DNA of 64,000 nucleotides, from NCBI GenBank assembly GCA_004014935.1, contig CP025325.1:930001-994000 (forward strand), written 5' to 3'. Source of the DNA: Saccharomycopsis malanga (taxonomy: Eukaryota; Ascomycota; Saccharomycetes; Ascoideales; Saccharomycopsidaceae). Both the position numbers and the translations under genes were made by a program. Each line of letters opens with the position of its first letter. The stretch's first letter is position 1. Positions 30,089 through 40,546 of this stretch are shown piece after piece. Below the pieces are notes generated by a model. The model was not told the DNA's origin. It made no database searches and saw only the letters and a list, made by a program, of their open reading frames with translations.

Positions 30089-30187
30089 GCGCTATATTTT
30101 CCCATACAAGCACTATAATTTCCAATAAAGGCGCTATATTTTCCCCTACAAGCACTATAATTTCCAATAAAAGCGCCATTCTTTCCG
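30089..30187. repeat. 42-bp tandem repeat in promoter of AST1-like gene
   Basis: Two full units (30089-30130, 30131-30172) and a 15-base partial third. Each begins gcgctatattttccc and holds a second half 'acaagcactataatttcc', itself similar to the first half, so the array also has an approximate half-unit period. It lies about 210-310 bases before the ATG. Confidence 0.75.
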
Positions 30188-30399
30188 ATAAAAAACTCAA
30201 AACCTTTCTTCAACAATTTTTTATCATTAAAAACTTTTCTACAATTTGAAATTTTTCTTCAATTAACAACTCTTCTATATAATCAAGAAACATTTTAGTG
30301 CCACTCGGAATCTCATCCGCTCATCATCATTTTTCATCCGTAACTTCCAGAAAAAACTTGTATCATCACCATAAAACAAGACAAATCATCACTGCCAGC

Positions 30400-31773
30400 A
30401 TGCCAAAGAAGGTAAAATTCAGCGTTCCGAAGCAATTCAACATTAATGAAGAGAAAATGTCTAGTGATGAGCTCGACGAGAAGATCAACCCGTATTTGGT
30501 GAATAAAAAGAACAGCGATCAACAAGTTGTTCCATCGCCTAAACAACTTCCTCAAATTGATCCTTCTATTCCCAAAAATGTTCGTGTTGGACGTCCTTTG
30601 AGACATATCAAGTATAAGCCTACCAAGGAAATCACATATGTGAACAACCAGATCTTTCCTAGTTTCAGTTATGACAAAATCAAGCTTCCCTTGAAACCGA
30701 ATACCATGATTGTCAATATCAAGTATTTTGCTGTCAATCCAATTGATTTGCAGGTCTGGAATTATTATACCTCTGATCTTACTGGCGCCAAGAAAGGCTT
30801 TGGAAGAGAATTCTCTGGCGAGGTTTATGAAGTAGCGGATGTGATGGACTCTACAATTAACCCAGCTGCCAGCACTTTTGAGGTTGGTGATAATGTCTGT
30901 GGATTGTATTATCATCTTTTCCGTAAAGGCTGCTCTGAATCACACGTTTTGGTAGATTTGAACAAAGATCCTGTCATCAAAATCGATGATTTGGCTTACA
31001 GTATTTTTTCGTATCAAAAACTAGCTGGATGGAGTTACAATTTTGTCACTGCATTCCAGGTGCTCAATTCCATTCAAACTGGTGGCCTAAACTCCGAATC
31101 CACTGTTCTTGTCAACGGTGGCTCCACTGGAACCGGTCTAATGACCATTCAGATCCTCAAACATTATTTCCATGTCAACAACATTGTTGCCATCTGCTCA
31201 GGCACTGCCCTGGACCTTGTAGTCAAATGCGGTGCTCTGGTGATCATTGATTACAAAAAGGAATTTGATATTCCCAAAGTGCTCACCAGTTTGCTTACAA
31301 ACGGTAAGAAAACCATCACCGACCGTCATGGTAACCAAGTCGAAGTCCTTTATCCAGATAAGAAATTCGATGTCATTATAGATTATATTGGCGGGTACAA
31401 ATTGATTGAAAACCACGAGTCATTGATGAGCGAACGCAACTCCACGTATTTGACTACCGTAGGTGATAAAAAGGCCAATTACAGAAACGATAAAGAGTTC
31501 GTCTATGGTAAGCCGCAGGCCGGCAACTCCCTCTTGACAAATTATAGCAGACTGAACTTTATGGGCATCAATTACAAGTTTGTCAATTTCTCCTACGCAG
31601 ACCCCAAAGCTATCAACGGTCTCTTACGTACTGGTCTTGAACTCATTCGTCAAGGCCAGCTCCAGTTGAAAGTCAATCTGGTGTTCAAAATGTCCGAAAT
31701 CAAAAAGGCTTTGGACAAGTTGAAAACCCAACATGCTCTCGGCAAGATTCTTGTGGAGGTGGACGATTTCTAG
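30400..31773 (+). CDS. Zinc-independent MDR-family reductase, Ast1/Ast2-like
   Basis: 457 residues from ATG 30400 (MPKKVKFSVPKQ). The upstream extension of the frame to 30298 has no ATG, so it is not used. The first about 75 residues are polar. A stretch V-G-R-P-L-R-H-I-K-Y then leads into a GroES-like fold (V-N-I-K-Y-F-A-V-N-P-I-D-L, F-G-R-E-F-S-G-E-V). A nucleotide-binding segment V-L-V-N-G-G-S-T-G-T-G-L-M-T-I-Q follows. Cysteine zinc ligands of classical alcohol dehydrogenases are missing. The pattern, including the R-P-x-R-H/T leader, recalls yeast Ast1/Ast2, raft-associated proteins that help deliver the plasma-membrane ATPase; Yim1-like proteins are the alternative. The 42-bp repeats upstream may matter for its control. 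Confidence 0.75.
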   Translation: MPKKVKFSVPKQFNINEEKMSSDELDEKINPYLVNKKNSDQQVVPSPKQLPQIDPSIPKNVRVGRPLRHIKYKPTKEITYVNNQIFPSFSYDKIKLPLKPNTMIVNIKYFAVNPIDLQVWNYYTSDLTGAKKGFGREFSGEVYEVADVMDSTINPAASTFEVGDNVCGLYYHLFRKGCSESHVLVDLNKDPVIKIDDLAYSIFSYQKLAGWSYNFVTAFQVLNSIQTGGLNSESTVLVNGGSTGTGLMTIQILKHYFHVNNIVAICSGTALDLVVKCGALVIIDYKKEFDIPKVLTSLLTNGKKTITDRHGNQVEVLYPDKKFDVIIDYIGGYKLIENHESLMSERNSTYLTTVGDKKANYRNDKEFVYGKPQAGNSLLTNYSRLNFMGINYKFVNFSYADPKAINGLLRTGLELIRQGQLQLKVNLVFKMSEIKKALDKLKTQHALGKILVEVDDF

Positions 31774-31961
31774 TGTTTATAGTTTGTTTTAATACTAAAG
31801 ATATCCGTTGTATCAATATGTATAAAGTGGTAGGTATAGAAAGGTTTGAGTAACTTTCCGGGCCATAGTTTGTATATTCTTGTGCTCATAAGGTAGACAA
31901 TCCGTGAGACATACAGCCTTTGGTAAAGGCATTATTATTTGGTTATCATAGTATCATATTT

Positions 31962-32138
31962 GGGCCGTATGGCTCAATGGCCAATGCTCTTGGAGAAGAG
32001 AAATAAGACCTAACAGAAACACGGGTGAGAAGATTATGATCACCAGGATTTGATTGGGTCTTACCAAGTCCCTTAGACATAGCACGTATATACGAAACAG
32101 ATGTAGTGGGCTTGGAATATACGAAATTATTATTTATA
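31962..32138 (+). mobile_element. SINE copy, internally deleted form
   Basis: Starts with the tRNA-like head (gggccgtatggctcaatggc, A box intact), runs through 'aacacgggt' straight into 'gagaagattatgatcacc', and ends with the family 3' end and a TTA-rich tail. The B box and about 120 bases of body are missing. It shares its deletion junction with the copy at 25638-25743. Confidence 0.8.
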
Positions 32139-32855
32139 TTTTACGTAGAGCGTTCTTTACATTGAGGCTTTTATTGCGGATTATAAACCAATTGCCATGT
32201 ATGATTGCAGAGCTATTTTTGAACAGTCTTGCAACAACATTTAGTTTTTTGGCCAGGATTTGTGATTGGAAGTAGATCAAAATCTTTGCTGATATGCTAT
32301 TATTTTACAATTATATTACTTGGCCTAACAAATAGTCTCTCTATAAACATCCCAACCTACGCTTGGTAACATCCACCAAAAGGCAACAGCCAACCAACAC
32401 AATTTCCTGAAAACCATTGAGAAGACAAACACGTACAAATCCTACCCCCTACAGTAAATACAAAGTCATTACATATACTACTGGTTATCAGTTGGGCCCA
32501 TTCTTTGGTATTTTTAACCGACCATACTATACAATAAATCCCCGTGCGGGCAGAAAAAGTCGATTATGAAATTCCTTACTATAGTCACCATTTGTACCGT
32601 TATTTGTACGAGTAATTCAGCAGTGGCAAACCCATTTTTTGACTCCAAACTTGATTTATCTGACGTTTCGAGGCTTCTTGCGAGTGGAACGCTTAGTTTT
32701 CACTGCAATCTTCTCTTTACAAAAGTGCCCGCACCGAACCTGAACAGTTCTTATACACCGGCTGATTGACAGTCTTGCTGTTTGCTACAATATTAATAGT
32801 TCAGTACAGTGTGCTAGAAAATATTCACTAGAAAGGCTGCATAAATAACGACAAT
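32139..32855. other. Intergenic, upstream of UBP gene
   Basis: No secure gene. An open frame at 32566-32769 (67 residues) starts with a signal-peptide-like segment but lacks other support. It ends 86 bases before the protease ATG, which would leave that gene very little promoter. Confidence 0.4.
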
Positions 32856-35627
32856 ATGGCGTTGAAGAAACTTATTGGAAGCCTGAAGACCAGTTCCTCG
32901 ACTCCCGAGCCTACAGAAGGTTCGGAAAGTGTTACTAGCACACCTTCTTTAGGAGGCTTTTTCAGCAAAAAACGGCTTAACAGCTTCTCCAGAAGATCCA
33001 GTGTCACTACGGAATCGCCTCGTCTCAAGCCTCTGTCCGCTGGTTCCGAACAATCCAGCTCAAAGCTTCGAAGCAGGAGTGAAACTGCTACTAGTAATCC
33101 TCTTCATACTGAAGACCATCTGTTGGCTATTCCAAAAAAGGAAACCACCCAGCCACCGTCGCCTTTGGCGTCGGTTGTAAACTCTGCAGAGTTGAAAGAT
33201 CTGTTTTATTTGGAAAATGCCATTGAAGACGAGGAAAGCCCTAAACTTGACCAGTCGAATCCTTTTGACACGAATGCGAATGAAGAAGAGTCTAATATCC
33301 GTAATCATGACCAAAACAGCCATATAACAATGAGTAGTTATGCTACAACCACCGCTGCTACAAATGATCTTTCTCCTATAGCTTATTCTTCCATACCTCT
33401 TAACAAGAGTCTTGCGGAACCATTTGTAGCCAGTAGTAAAGTTTTGAATGAAACAAACCTGACAGGTTTAAATGATGATAGTATGATCGAGTTTAATGGA
33501 GAAAAATTGGACAATAGTTTGCCGTTTGGCGATGGTGCCATGAAAATGTACGGAATGGAAAACTTTGGTGCCAGTTGTTATTGCAATTCCATTGTTCAAA
33601 GTTTGTATTATACAAAGTTGTTTCGAAAGTTGATACTTCTGTTGCCCACAGGACTTTTAGTTACAGAGACAAATGTGCCTCGGAAGCCAAAAAAGGAAAT
33701 GCCCGGTTTGAAAACCCACCATTTCATCACAGCCATGCAAAACCATAAGATTGACGATACTGGCGATGTGTCTGGCAGCACCACCAATGAAAATTCCGAT
33801 GGAAACGACAGTAGTGATAACAATGGCAGCCGTTTGGGGCGCAGAATGTCCTTTTTCAGCAAGAAAGATAAAACCAAAGATGATTCCTCTAGACAGAACA
33901 GTTCTGCTGGAATTCCTGAGCATGAACCAGATACGCTAGATAATGCAGTCATTGATAACGACAACAGTTTAGATAACGATACAAGTGACGAACAACGGAT
34001 CTACCGTGCACAGTCAAATTATCCAGGACTCAAAAACCTAAAGCTTGGTTACGAGGTGCCTAACCGCAATATCACCGTGATAGGAGTGGTGGACGATCCA
34101 AATGCCACTGCAGAACAACGTAAACGGAAGGCTCTCATAAACGGCCCAATATTGAACATCGATCACCCCCTAACAGAAGGCTCCAACACCATGTTCGGTG
34201 CTTTGAAGGACATCTTCGAATGTATGGTGGAACATGAAAGTCAGATAGGGGTGGTCAGCCCCCTCCATTTGTTAGACGTTCTCAAGCAAGAAAATGCGCT
34301 TTTCCGCAGCATGATGCACCAAGACGCACACGAGTTTTTCAACTTTTTGCTAAACAGCGTGTTTGAATCCATTGATGGGTATTATAATCTGAAAAAGGAA
34401 ATGTTGCCCAATATGGTATCAGACCCGCAGAAACGGCTCATCGAGCTGCAGAAATTGTCCAGCGAGAAGAATTGGTCCAGCGAATTGTTTGAAGGTTTGT
34501 TAACTTCTCAAACGAAATGTCTTCGCTGTGAAACAATATCTTCCCGTGACGAAAAGTTTTTAGATCTCTCAATCGATTTGGAAAACAATACCTCCATCAC
34601 CGCTTGTTTGAAACAATTTTCTGCTCACGAAATCTTATGCGAGGACAACAAGTTTTATTGCGAGCATTGCTCTGCTTTGCAAGAAGCAACAAAACGTATG
34701 GTTGTCAAAAAGCTCCCTAAAGTGTTAACGCTCCATTTAAAACGTTTCAAGTATTCCGAACAGTTGAACCGTAATATCAAATTGTTCCACAGAGTTTCCT
34801 ACCCTCTCTACTTGCGTTTGTTCAATACTTTACAGGATACTGTGCGCCCCGATAGAGTATATGAATTGTATTCTGTTGTCGTTCACATTGGCGGTGGTCC
34901 GTATCATGGCCATTATGTGTCTTTAGTGAAGACAGAATACTCGGGTTGGTTGCTTTTTGACGACGAAACCGTGGAATCCATTGACGAAAACTTTGTTTTG
35001 CGTTTCTTCGGCGATGGGCCTGGGCTTGCCAGCGCCTACATTTTGTTTTACCAGGAAATCTCCGAGGAGGAATACATGAACAAAACCTTATATCAACATT
35101 TGGACTTCAATCTTGATATGGAGGAGGAGTTGAGCAACGAAATCAATGCAAACGGCACTGCAAACGGCACTGCAAACGGTAATAACAGTAGTAATAATGG
35201 GTTCCATATTCCTGATTTCAAAAGAAAAAACTCTTATAATCATAGTCATGACAAAAACAATAATACCCATTTATCCCCAGTAGATATTAATAAGTCATTT
35301 AGTAAGAAACAAAATAACGAACTTTCCCAGGCACCAGTTTCGCCAATCTCCCCAACAAACGTTCAAAATAAAGGATTTCAAAGGTCGAAATCAATTAGTC
35401 TAAAATCTCCTCTTTCAAACTCATTCAAGTTTTCTCACAGCCCAGCACCTGCTTCTGAAGGCTCCATTCTTGAAGACAATACCAAGGAAAGTACTCCTGT
35501 CATCAGGCACCACTCCGTGGCTGGCGATAGCAGTAGTCATAGCACCACCGAAGGATCAGAGGAAAAACCCAAGGAAAGACGGAAATCTATCTTTGGTTTC
35601 AACAAGAAGCCAAAGAACAAGAAATAG
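32856..35627 (+). CDS. Ubiquitin carboxyl-terminal hydrolase, Ubp9/Ubp13 (CreB/USP12-46) type
   Basis: 923 residues. A Ser-rich N-terminal tail of about 225 residues precedes the USP domain (about 229-690). The Cys box is Y-G-M-E-N-F-G-A-S-C-Y-C-N-S with the nucleophile at Cys241, preceded by Ala-Ser where the family usually has Asn-Thr. The His box is G-G-P-Y-H-G-H-Y-V-S-L-V-K followed by S-G-W-L-L-F-D-D-E. A zinc ribbon is formed by CLRC (near 563) and C-E-H-C (near 606). An insertion rich in Asp/Ser (about 300-380) splits the fold, and a C-terminal tail (from about 735) is Asn/Ser-rich. The wording fits the fungal Ubp9/Ubp13 and CreB group, which in this group needs WD-repeat partners. An NGTA repeat (three units) lies near residue 767. 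Confidence 0.9.
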   Translation: MALKKLIGSLKTSSSTPEPTEGSESVTSTPSLGGFFSKKRLNSFSRRSSVTTESPRLKPLSAGSEQSSSKLRSRSETATSNPLHTEDHLLAIPKKETTQPPSPLASVVNSAELKDLFYLENAIEDEESPKLDQSNPFDTNANEEESNIRNHDQNSHITMSSYATTTAATNDLSPIAYSSIPLNKSLAEPFVASSKVLNETNLTGLNDDSMIEFNGEKLDNSLPFGDGAMKMYGMENFGASCYCNSIVQSLYYTKLFRKLILLLPTGLLVTETNVPRKPKKEMPGLKTHHFITAMQNHKIDDTGDVSGSTTNENSDGNDSSDNNGSRLGRRMSFFSKKDKTKDDSSRQNSSAGIPEHEPDTLDNAVIDNDNSLDNDTSDEQRIYRAQSNYPGLKNLKLGYEVPNRNITVIGVVDDPNATAEQRKRKALINGPILNIDHPLTEGSNTMFGALKDIFECMVEHESQIGVVSPLHLLDVLKQENALFRSMMHQDAHEFFNFLLNSVFESIDGYYNLKKEMLPNMVSDPQKRLIELQKLSSEKNWSSELFEGLLTSQTKCLRCETISSRDEKFLDLSIDLENNTSITACLKQFSAHEILCEDNKFYCEHCSALQEATKRMVVKKLPKVLTLHLKRFKYSEQLNRNIKLFHRVSYPLYLRLFNTLQDTVRPDRVYELYSVVVHIGGGPYHGHYVSLVKTEYSGWLLFDDETVESIDENFVLRFFGDGPGLASAYILFYQEISEEEYMNKTLYQHLDFNLDMEEELSNEINANGTANGTANGNNSSNNGFHIPDFKRKNSYNHSHDKNNNTHLSPVDINKSFSKKQNNELSQAPVSPISPTNVQNKGFQRSKSISLKSPLSNSFKFSHSPAPASEGSILEDNTKESTPVIRHHSVAGDSSSHSTTEGSEEKPKERRKSIFGFNKKPKNKK

Positions 35628-36666
35628 TTGTCTATAAATAATGTATAAACTGGATGAGTATGTTAATTTGTAGCAAATTATACAAGTTGTAAAGTTGTTG
35701 CTAAGATTTATTCATGATAGTATATGCCATTGGTTGCACAATTTAATGCTATTTTGTTTAGTTCCATTGTTAGTTTGGCTGCCCAATTTATTACCACTTT
35801 GTTTGGTTCTATTGCTACGAATCTGCATTTTTTTAGCATTTGGCTAGCTTCTATCACCGATAGTAATTTATTATGATGCTTTTATAGATGTGTTACAATA
35901 GACTACTACCTTTGTTCAAAGTTCACTCTATTGATATGGTTACTCTTGTTCCGAGTTATGTGGCTGGATATAGGTCTCCTGAGGTGTCATTCTATGAATT
36001 TTTTACGTAAAGAATAGTTTAAAACTTGAGTTTCAGCCAGAAATAGTAGACTACTTACGGAATACACAGGGTAAATTATCAAATATTCTTTGGTTAACTT
36101 TATGGAACAACTATTATTTGCTTTCTATTCGGTCTTTGAATGAAACACTTGAATAATAGTTCCTGTTCCACAATCAGCTTAATGTTAAATTATGGATCAA
36201 ATGTATCTATTTAAAGAAAAACGAATAATGATAGAAACATATAGGCGTTCACCACCAATGATATAATTTCTCAACTAAAATTAATGGCTTACTAAATCCA
36301 AACAAAAAATTAAAATTTTCAAGTCGCTACAATACATTCTCTCTTATACACAAGAGTTTCACATTACTACACTGATTTATTATATTATGCCCTGTTCTTT
36401 TGCCTTTTTGACCATATATCCAGCCACCGCCCCAAACAGTTTCGTTTGTAAAGGCTGCACGTGCTTTTAGTAATTTTCGGAGAGGACAGTGAAGCATAAG
36501 AAATGAATATATTGAGGGAGTTTCTATAAACCAAAACGCTGATTTGAATACAAATACAATAAGTTATTTGACTTATCAATTTGTTTGTTTTATAACGCTA
36601 TATGAAATATTTATACATACATACATACATACATATATATATATATTAGAAAAGAAAAAGAGTAAC
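35628..36666. other. Intergenic, UBP to UBC6
   Basis: No gene supported. An imperfect tandem pair of about 45 bases (about 35728-35818, sharing caatttA-t..ta...tttgtttgg/agttc) and a (CATA)n-(TA)n microsatellite (36612-36647) are present. A CACGTG palindrome lies at 36458-36463, about 200 bases before UBC6. Confidence 0.5.
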
Positions 36667-37410
36667 ATGGCTTCATTACAAGCTCAAAAGCGGTTAACAC
36701 GTGAATACAAGCTTATTCAGCAAAACCCTCCACCATATATTATTGCTCGTCCCAATGAATTCAATATACTTGAATGGCATTATGTTATTACCGGGCCTCC
36801 AGACACTGTGTATGAAAATGGCCAGTATCATGGAACTCTTACCTTTGAAAAAGATTATCCGTTCAAGCCGCCGGCTATACGCATGGTAACCCCTAGTGGA
36901 AGATTTAGAACCAATACTCGATTATGTCTTTCGATGTCTGACTACCATCCAGACACGTGGAATCCAGCTTGGAGCGTGTCTACAATCTTGACAGGTTTGC
37001 TTAGTTTTATGACATCAGAGGAATCTACAACAGGTTCCATCACTTCCTCCAACGAGGTGAAAAAAAAGTTGGCTAAAAACAGTAGGCAATGGAATAATAC
37101 TGAGAACGTCAAGTTCAAATCAGTGTTTGCTGATTTAGTCGAACAGAACGAATTAGATATTGAAAAGACTAAAAAGATAGAAGAACAACAAGCTTTGGAA
37201 AAACTTCATTTGGGCGCTAGTTTTAAAGACCAACCAATAGATATTGATAGCATTACTGATCCTGAAGACAAGTTGAGAGCTGTTGCATTGAATGAAGCTG
37301 CAGCTGCAGCTGCAAAGAACATGCATGCCACCAAGTCTTATTCCAACTGGTTGTACTCATTGGTTGTTGTATTGATTATCGCCATGGGCGCCAAGTTGGT
37401 TAAGAATTGA
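36667..37410 (+). CDS. UBC6: ER-anchored ubiquitin-conjugating enzyme Ubc6
   Basis: 247 residues from the first ATG (36667); the frame is open upstream but has no ATG there. UBC domain at about 5-160 with catalytic Cys87 in T-R-L-C-L-S-M-S-D-Y-H-P-D-T-W-N-P, the Ubc6/UBE2J signature, and the 'YPFKPPAIRM' block before it. A charged linker is followed by a C-terminal tail anchor (NWLYSLVVVLIIAMGAKLV). Ubc6 works with the Doa10 ligase in ER-associated degradation. Size and tail anchor equal S. cerevisiae Ubc6 (250). Confidence 0.96.
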   Translation: MASLQAQKRLTREYKLIQQNPPPYIIARPNEFNILEWHYVITGPPDTVYENGQYHGTLTFEKDYPFKPPAIRMVTPSGRFRTNTRLCLSMSDYHPDTWNPAWSVSTILTGLLSFMTSEESTTGSITSSNEVKKKLAKNSRQWNNTENVKFKSVFADLVEQNELDIEKTKKIEEQQALEKLHLGASFKDQPIDIDSITDPEDKLRAVALNEAAAAAAKNMHATKSYSNWLYSLVVVLIIAMGAKLVKN

Positions 37411-37492
37411 ACATATTACGCATTGTGTAGAAGATAGTTACAATATATATTGTATATCATTATATGTTTTATTGGTTGTACATAATAAGCCC

Positions 37493-38605
37493 TTATGAAG
37501 GAGGAGAGTGATTAAAAAGATAGGATACACTCTCACCATTATGAAGACGCCGTATAGCCTCCGCCAAAGTGGGACTGATATCTATTTGCTTCAACTTGGC
37601 ACACTGTTGCATCTTGGAATCAAATGGAACTGTGTTCGTGCATACAACACTATCCAACTTGCTTGCGTTGATATTCGTTATAGCGCTTCCAGACAAAATA
37701 CCATGTGTTACTATGGCCAACACTTTTTTAGCGCCATGAGCTAACAAGGTATCTGCCGCTTTTACCAATGTCCCACAAGTATCCGCCATGTCATCAACAA
37801 TGATACATATCTTGTCGGTGACATCACCAACAAGCACCATGCGCGACACTTCGTTGGCCTTTTGACGCTCCTTGTGAATCAAAGCAAACTTCAAGTCAAG
37901 CTTGTCTGCGAGAGATGCAGCCCGCTTGGCTCCGCCGGCATCTGGCGATATTATAATCGACTCTTTGTATGGAATATTTAGCTTAATGTAAGATATCACA
38001 CTTGGCTCCCCATACAAGTTGTCAACAGGAATACGAAAGAAGCCCTGGATTTGCGATGCGTGCAAATCCATGGTTATAACATGATCAGCTCCTGACGTCT
38101 GAAGCAAGTTGGCTATCAACTTTGCTGTAATGCAGGCTCTACTCTTATCTTTTCTATCTTGTCTTGCATACGGAAAGTTAGGAATAACAGCTGTAACGCG
38201 CCGTGCAGATGCAGACTTGCATGCTCTTATCATCATAAGTAGTTCCATAAGATTGTCATTGATTTCAGCCTCTCCACTACCAGTCTGGATAATGTAAACA
38301 TCTTCATCTCTCACGGTCTCTCCCATTGTAATTATCGATTCCTCATTGGCTGTTCTGGTTGTAATAATCCTACTGACCTTGATCCCCAAGATTTGACAGA
38401 TTGAATTGGCAAGTTCAGGGTGAGAATACCCTGATAGCACCTTGATGGAATTAGGCGACTCTGCTTTCATTTCAGATGCTCTTTTAATCTGTTCAAACAA
38501 CGCGAAATTCTTTTTCTTAATATCAAACTTTCGTTTTCTATCCTTTATACCCGTTTTCTTTTTGATTATTACCTTTAATTCATTCACAATCTTTAGACTC
38601 ATCAT
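37493..38605 (-). CDS. PRS4: Ribose-phosphate pyrophosphokinase, Prs2/Prs4 type
   Basis: Makes PRPP from ribose 5-phosphate and ATP for nucleotide, histidine and tryptophan synthesis. The core includes [14 protein letters not shown], the [17 protein letters not shown] block, [21 protein letters not shown] and the PRPP-binding [12 protein letters not shown]. The ending [22 protein letters not shown] fits Prs2/4 rather than Prs1 or Prs3. The frame gives 370 residues from ATG 38605, but family members start at about Met46 here ([12 protein letters not shown], base 38470, 325 residues). The first 45 residues are basic and not conserved, so the shorter start is more likely. Confidence 0.92.
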   Translation of the reverse strand: MMSLKIVNELKVIIKKKTGIKDRKRKFDIKKKNFALFEQIKRASEMKAESPNSIKVLSGYSHPELANSICQILGIKVSRIITTRTANEESIITMGETVRDEDVYIIQTGSGEAEINDNLMELLMMIRACKSASARRVTAVIPNFPYARQDRKDKSRACITAKLIANLLQTSGADHVITMDLHASQIQGFFRIPVDNLYGEPSVISYIKLNIPYKESIIISPDAGGAKRAASLADKLDLKFALIHKERQKANEVSRMVLVGDVTDKICIIVDDMADTCGTLVKAADTLLAHGAKKVLAIVTHGILSGSAITNINASKLDSVVCTNTVPFDSKMQQCAKLKQIDISPTLAEAIRRLHNGESVSYLFNHSPPS

Positions 38606-39252
38606 ATTAAAATTTTAGAGGTTGTGTGCGATGGTCATCATATGATACTTGCATGAGAATATGTTGGGTCTCCCCTTACAATGATAAGCTTCTAACTTGT
38701 CAAATTTACGAAGGAAAGTGTAATAATATTGGTTGTGAAATATGGTACTATTTTGAAATTATTAGTTTGAAGAAGTAAATATCTAAGTTAACATATTTTA
38801 TGTCATTTCCGGCTTGTTGGCTTTCTTTTGGTTTTTTGCATTGACAAGTCTCTCTGACAGAAAACTGGTAAAAAGACACCATCAAACTGTCTAAAACTTT
38901 GCATTTATATTATCTAGTATTATATTTACACACACCTTAATTACTCAAAATTCAGTTTATAGCAAGTTCTAATAATTAATTTGGAAGCAAATATATTTAT
39001 ATGTCAATAACTCAAGTCGGTTTTGAACCCTGTTGAAGTAATATATGCACGTTGTTGACTATAGAGATGTTTGTAAGTTAAATAAGAGCAGAGTAAAAGA
39101 AGAATTTAATCAAGTTGATGAATTTGGCTGGTTCTGTATGATGATAAGGAGAGACTTTTGGAGTTAATCATAAATAATCTAAAAATAATCAACACAGTCT
39201 GAGTTGGTTACGGAAGCTTCGCTGAAAAGTCAGACAAATATACAACTATAGG
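38606..39252. other. Divergent intergenic region
   Basis: Lies between the PRS4 start and the coiled-coil gene. AT-rich; nothing specific recognised. Confidence 0.4.
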
Positions 39253-40137
39253 ATGGCCACCAACTTGTCAAGGCTGGAACTGGGCAAGTTTAAGGAGATT
39301 TTGAAAGAGCTTTGCGGCCACCAGGTGGATCCACGAAAAAATCAAAACACAAATCCTTACAATAAGGACTATGCGCTCCAGCCCATAAAGCTCACCAAGC
39401 AGGATCTCAGAAACAGATATTTAGGAGACTACAAGACGTATATTGCAATCAAAAGGAGAATAGATAAAAGTGTAGCTAACACTGGACGTTTTGAGCAAAA
39501 ACATGGAAATGATGCTACCCCAGGCAAAACTGCAGACATACTGATGGTTGATTTAACAAGTTTCGATACTCAGGAAGATACAACGCCTATCACCATTGAG
39601 ACGGATGTTCAAAAGAATGAGGAAAACGCACATCCCAATTTCCGGTCACACAATGTTGTGTCTAGTGAATTACCGCTCAATAATCAAAGCCTGAGTACCA
39701 ACTCTGAATCAGAAAAGCTACTGTCTACTTCCCATGTCGACAAAGCAGAAGAAAAAGAAGAAAAAGAAGACGATGACGATATCACTATTCTCGATTTCAA
39801 ATCAGTAGAGCCTTTCCCTGTACTGAAAATTGAAAGGTTTATTAGTAACATTATGAAGATAAAGACTTCCGACCATCGTTTTGTCTCTATGATGCAATTG
39901 AATGAATTAAGCATACTACAAGAATACTTGCAGGATTATAAAAAACATCTCTCTATAGGCATTAAGCATGAATTGCAAACCGTCACCATGGAACTCGAAC
40001 TAGAACGTCTCAAGCTTGAAAACCATGTAGAAACAGTTGCCTTGTATAATTCTGCGGTTGTCGAGGATTTGAAAGAGTATGAACAACAGCTAATACGACA
40101 TAACAAAAAACTCGCAGCGCAGGTTTCCAAAAGTTGA
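39253..40137 (+). CDS. Coiled-coil protein, family not recognised
   Basis: 294 residues. The N-terminal about 75 residues (ELGKFKEILKELCGHQVDP, then R-Y-L-G-D-Y-K-T-Y-I-A-I-K-R-R-I-D) look folded and helical. Residues about 80-185 are polar and disordered, ending in an acidic run (EEKEEKEDDDDITILD) that resembles a SUMO-interacting motif flanked by acidic residues. Residues about 195-290 are a predicted coiled coil (LELERLKLENHVETVALYN). No membrane segment. The layout is seen in many kinetochore, spindle or chromatin adaptors, but no family signature is visible and I assign no function. Confidence 0.7.
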   Translation: MATNLSRLELGKFKEILKELCGHQVDPRKNQNTNPYNKDYALQPIKLTKQDLRNRYLGDYKTYIAIKRRIDKSVANTGRFEQKHGNDATPGKTADILMVDLTSFDTQEDTTPITIETDVQKNEENAHPNFRSHNVVSSELPLNNQSLSTNSESEKLLSTSHVDKAEEKEEKEDDDDITILDFKSVEPFPVLKIERFISNIMKIKTSDHRFVSMMQLNELSILQEYLQDYKKHLSIGIKHELQTVTMELELERLKLENHVETVALYNSAVVEDLKEYEQQLIRHNKKLAAQVSKS

Positions 40138-40546
40138 TTAGTGATATTGTATATGTTATAATAATATTACATTATAGTGATTATTCAATTACGTTATTGT
40201 AATCTGGCCAATTTGAAATTTGTTGGTCCAAATGTATAATTAAAAGCGCCTTTTTTAATTTTATTGTTCTATAACCATTCTTTCTAGTAGTTTTCGCTTT
40301 AGTGCCTTCCATTTTGACCTGTGCTTTTATTGTGAGTCTACTCAGATCGATCAAAAACATCGTTTCAATGAATTGTTATCATCAAATGCTCTTTTTACGC
40401 CATTATAATCTTGGTTTATTTTACTAAATAGTCGAACGCATTTTCCCCCTCTGTTGCATATCTTCACCATTGTATTAATATAGTGAAATTACACATTTTA
40501 TACTTTGACTCTCATTCCTATTTCAATAATTCCACAGTTTCGCTCA

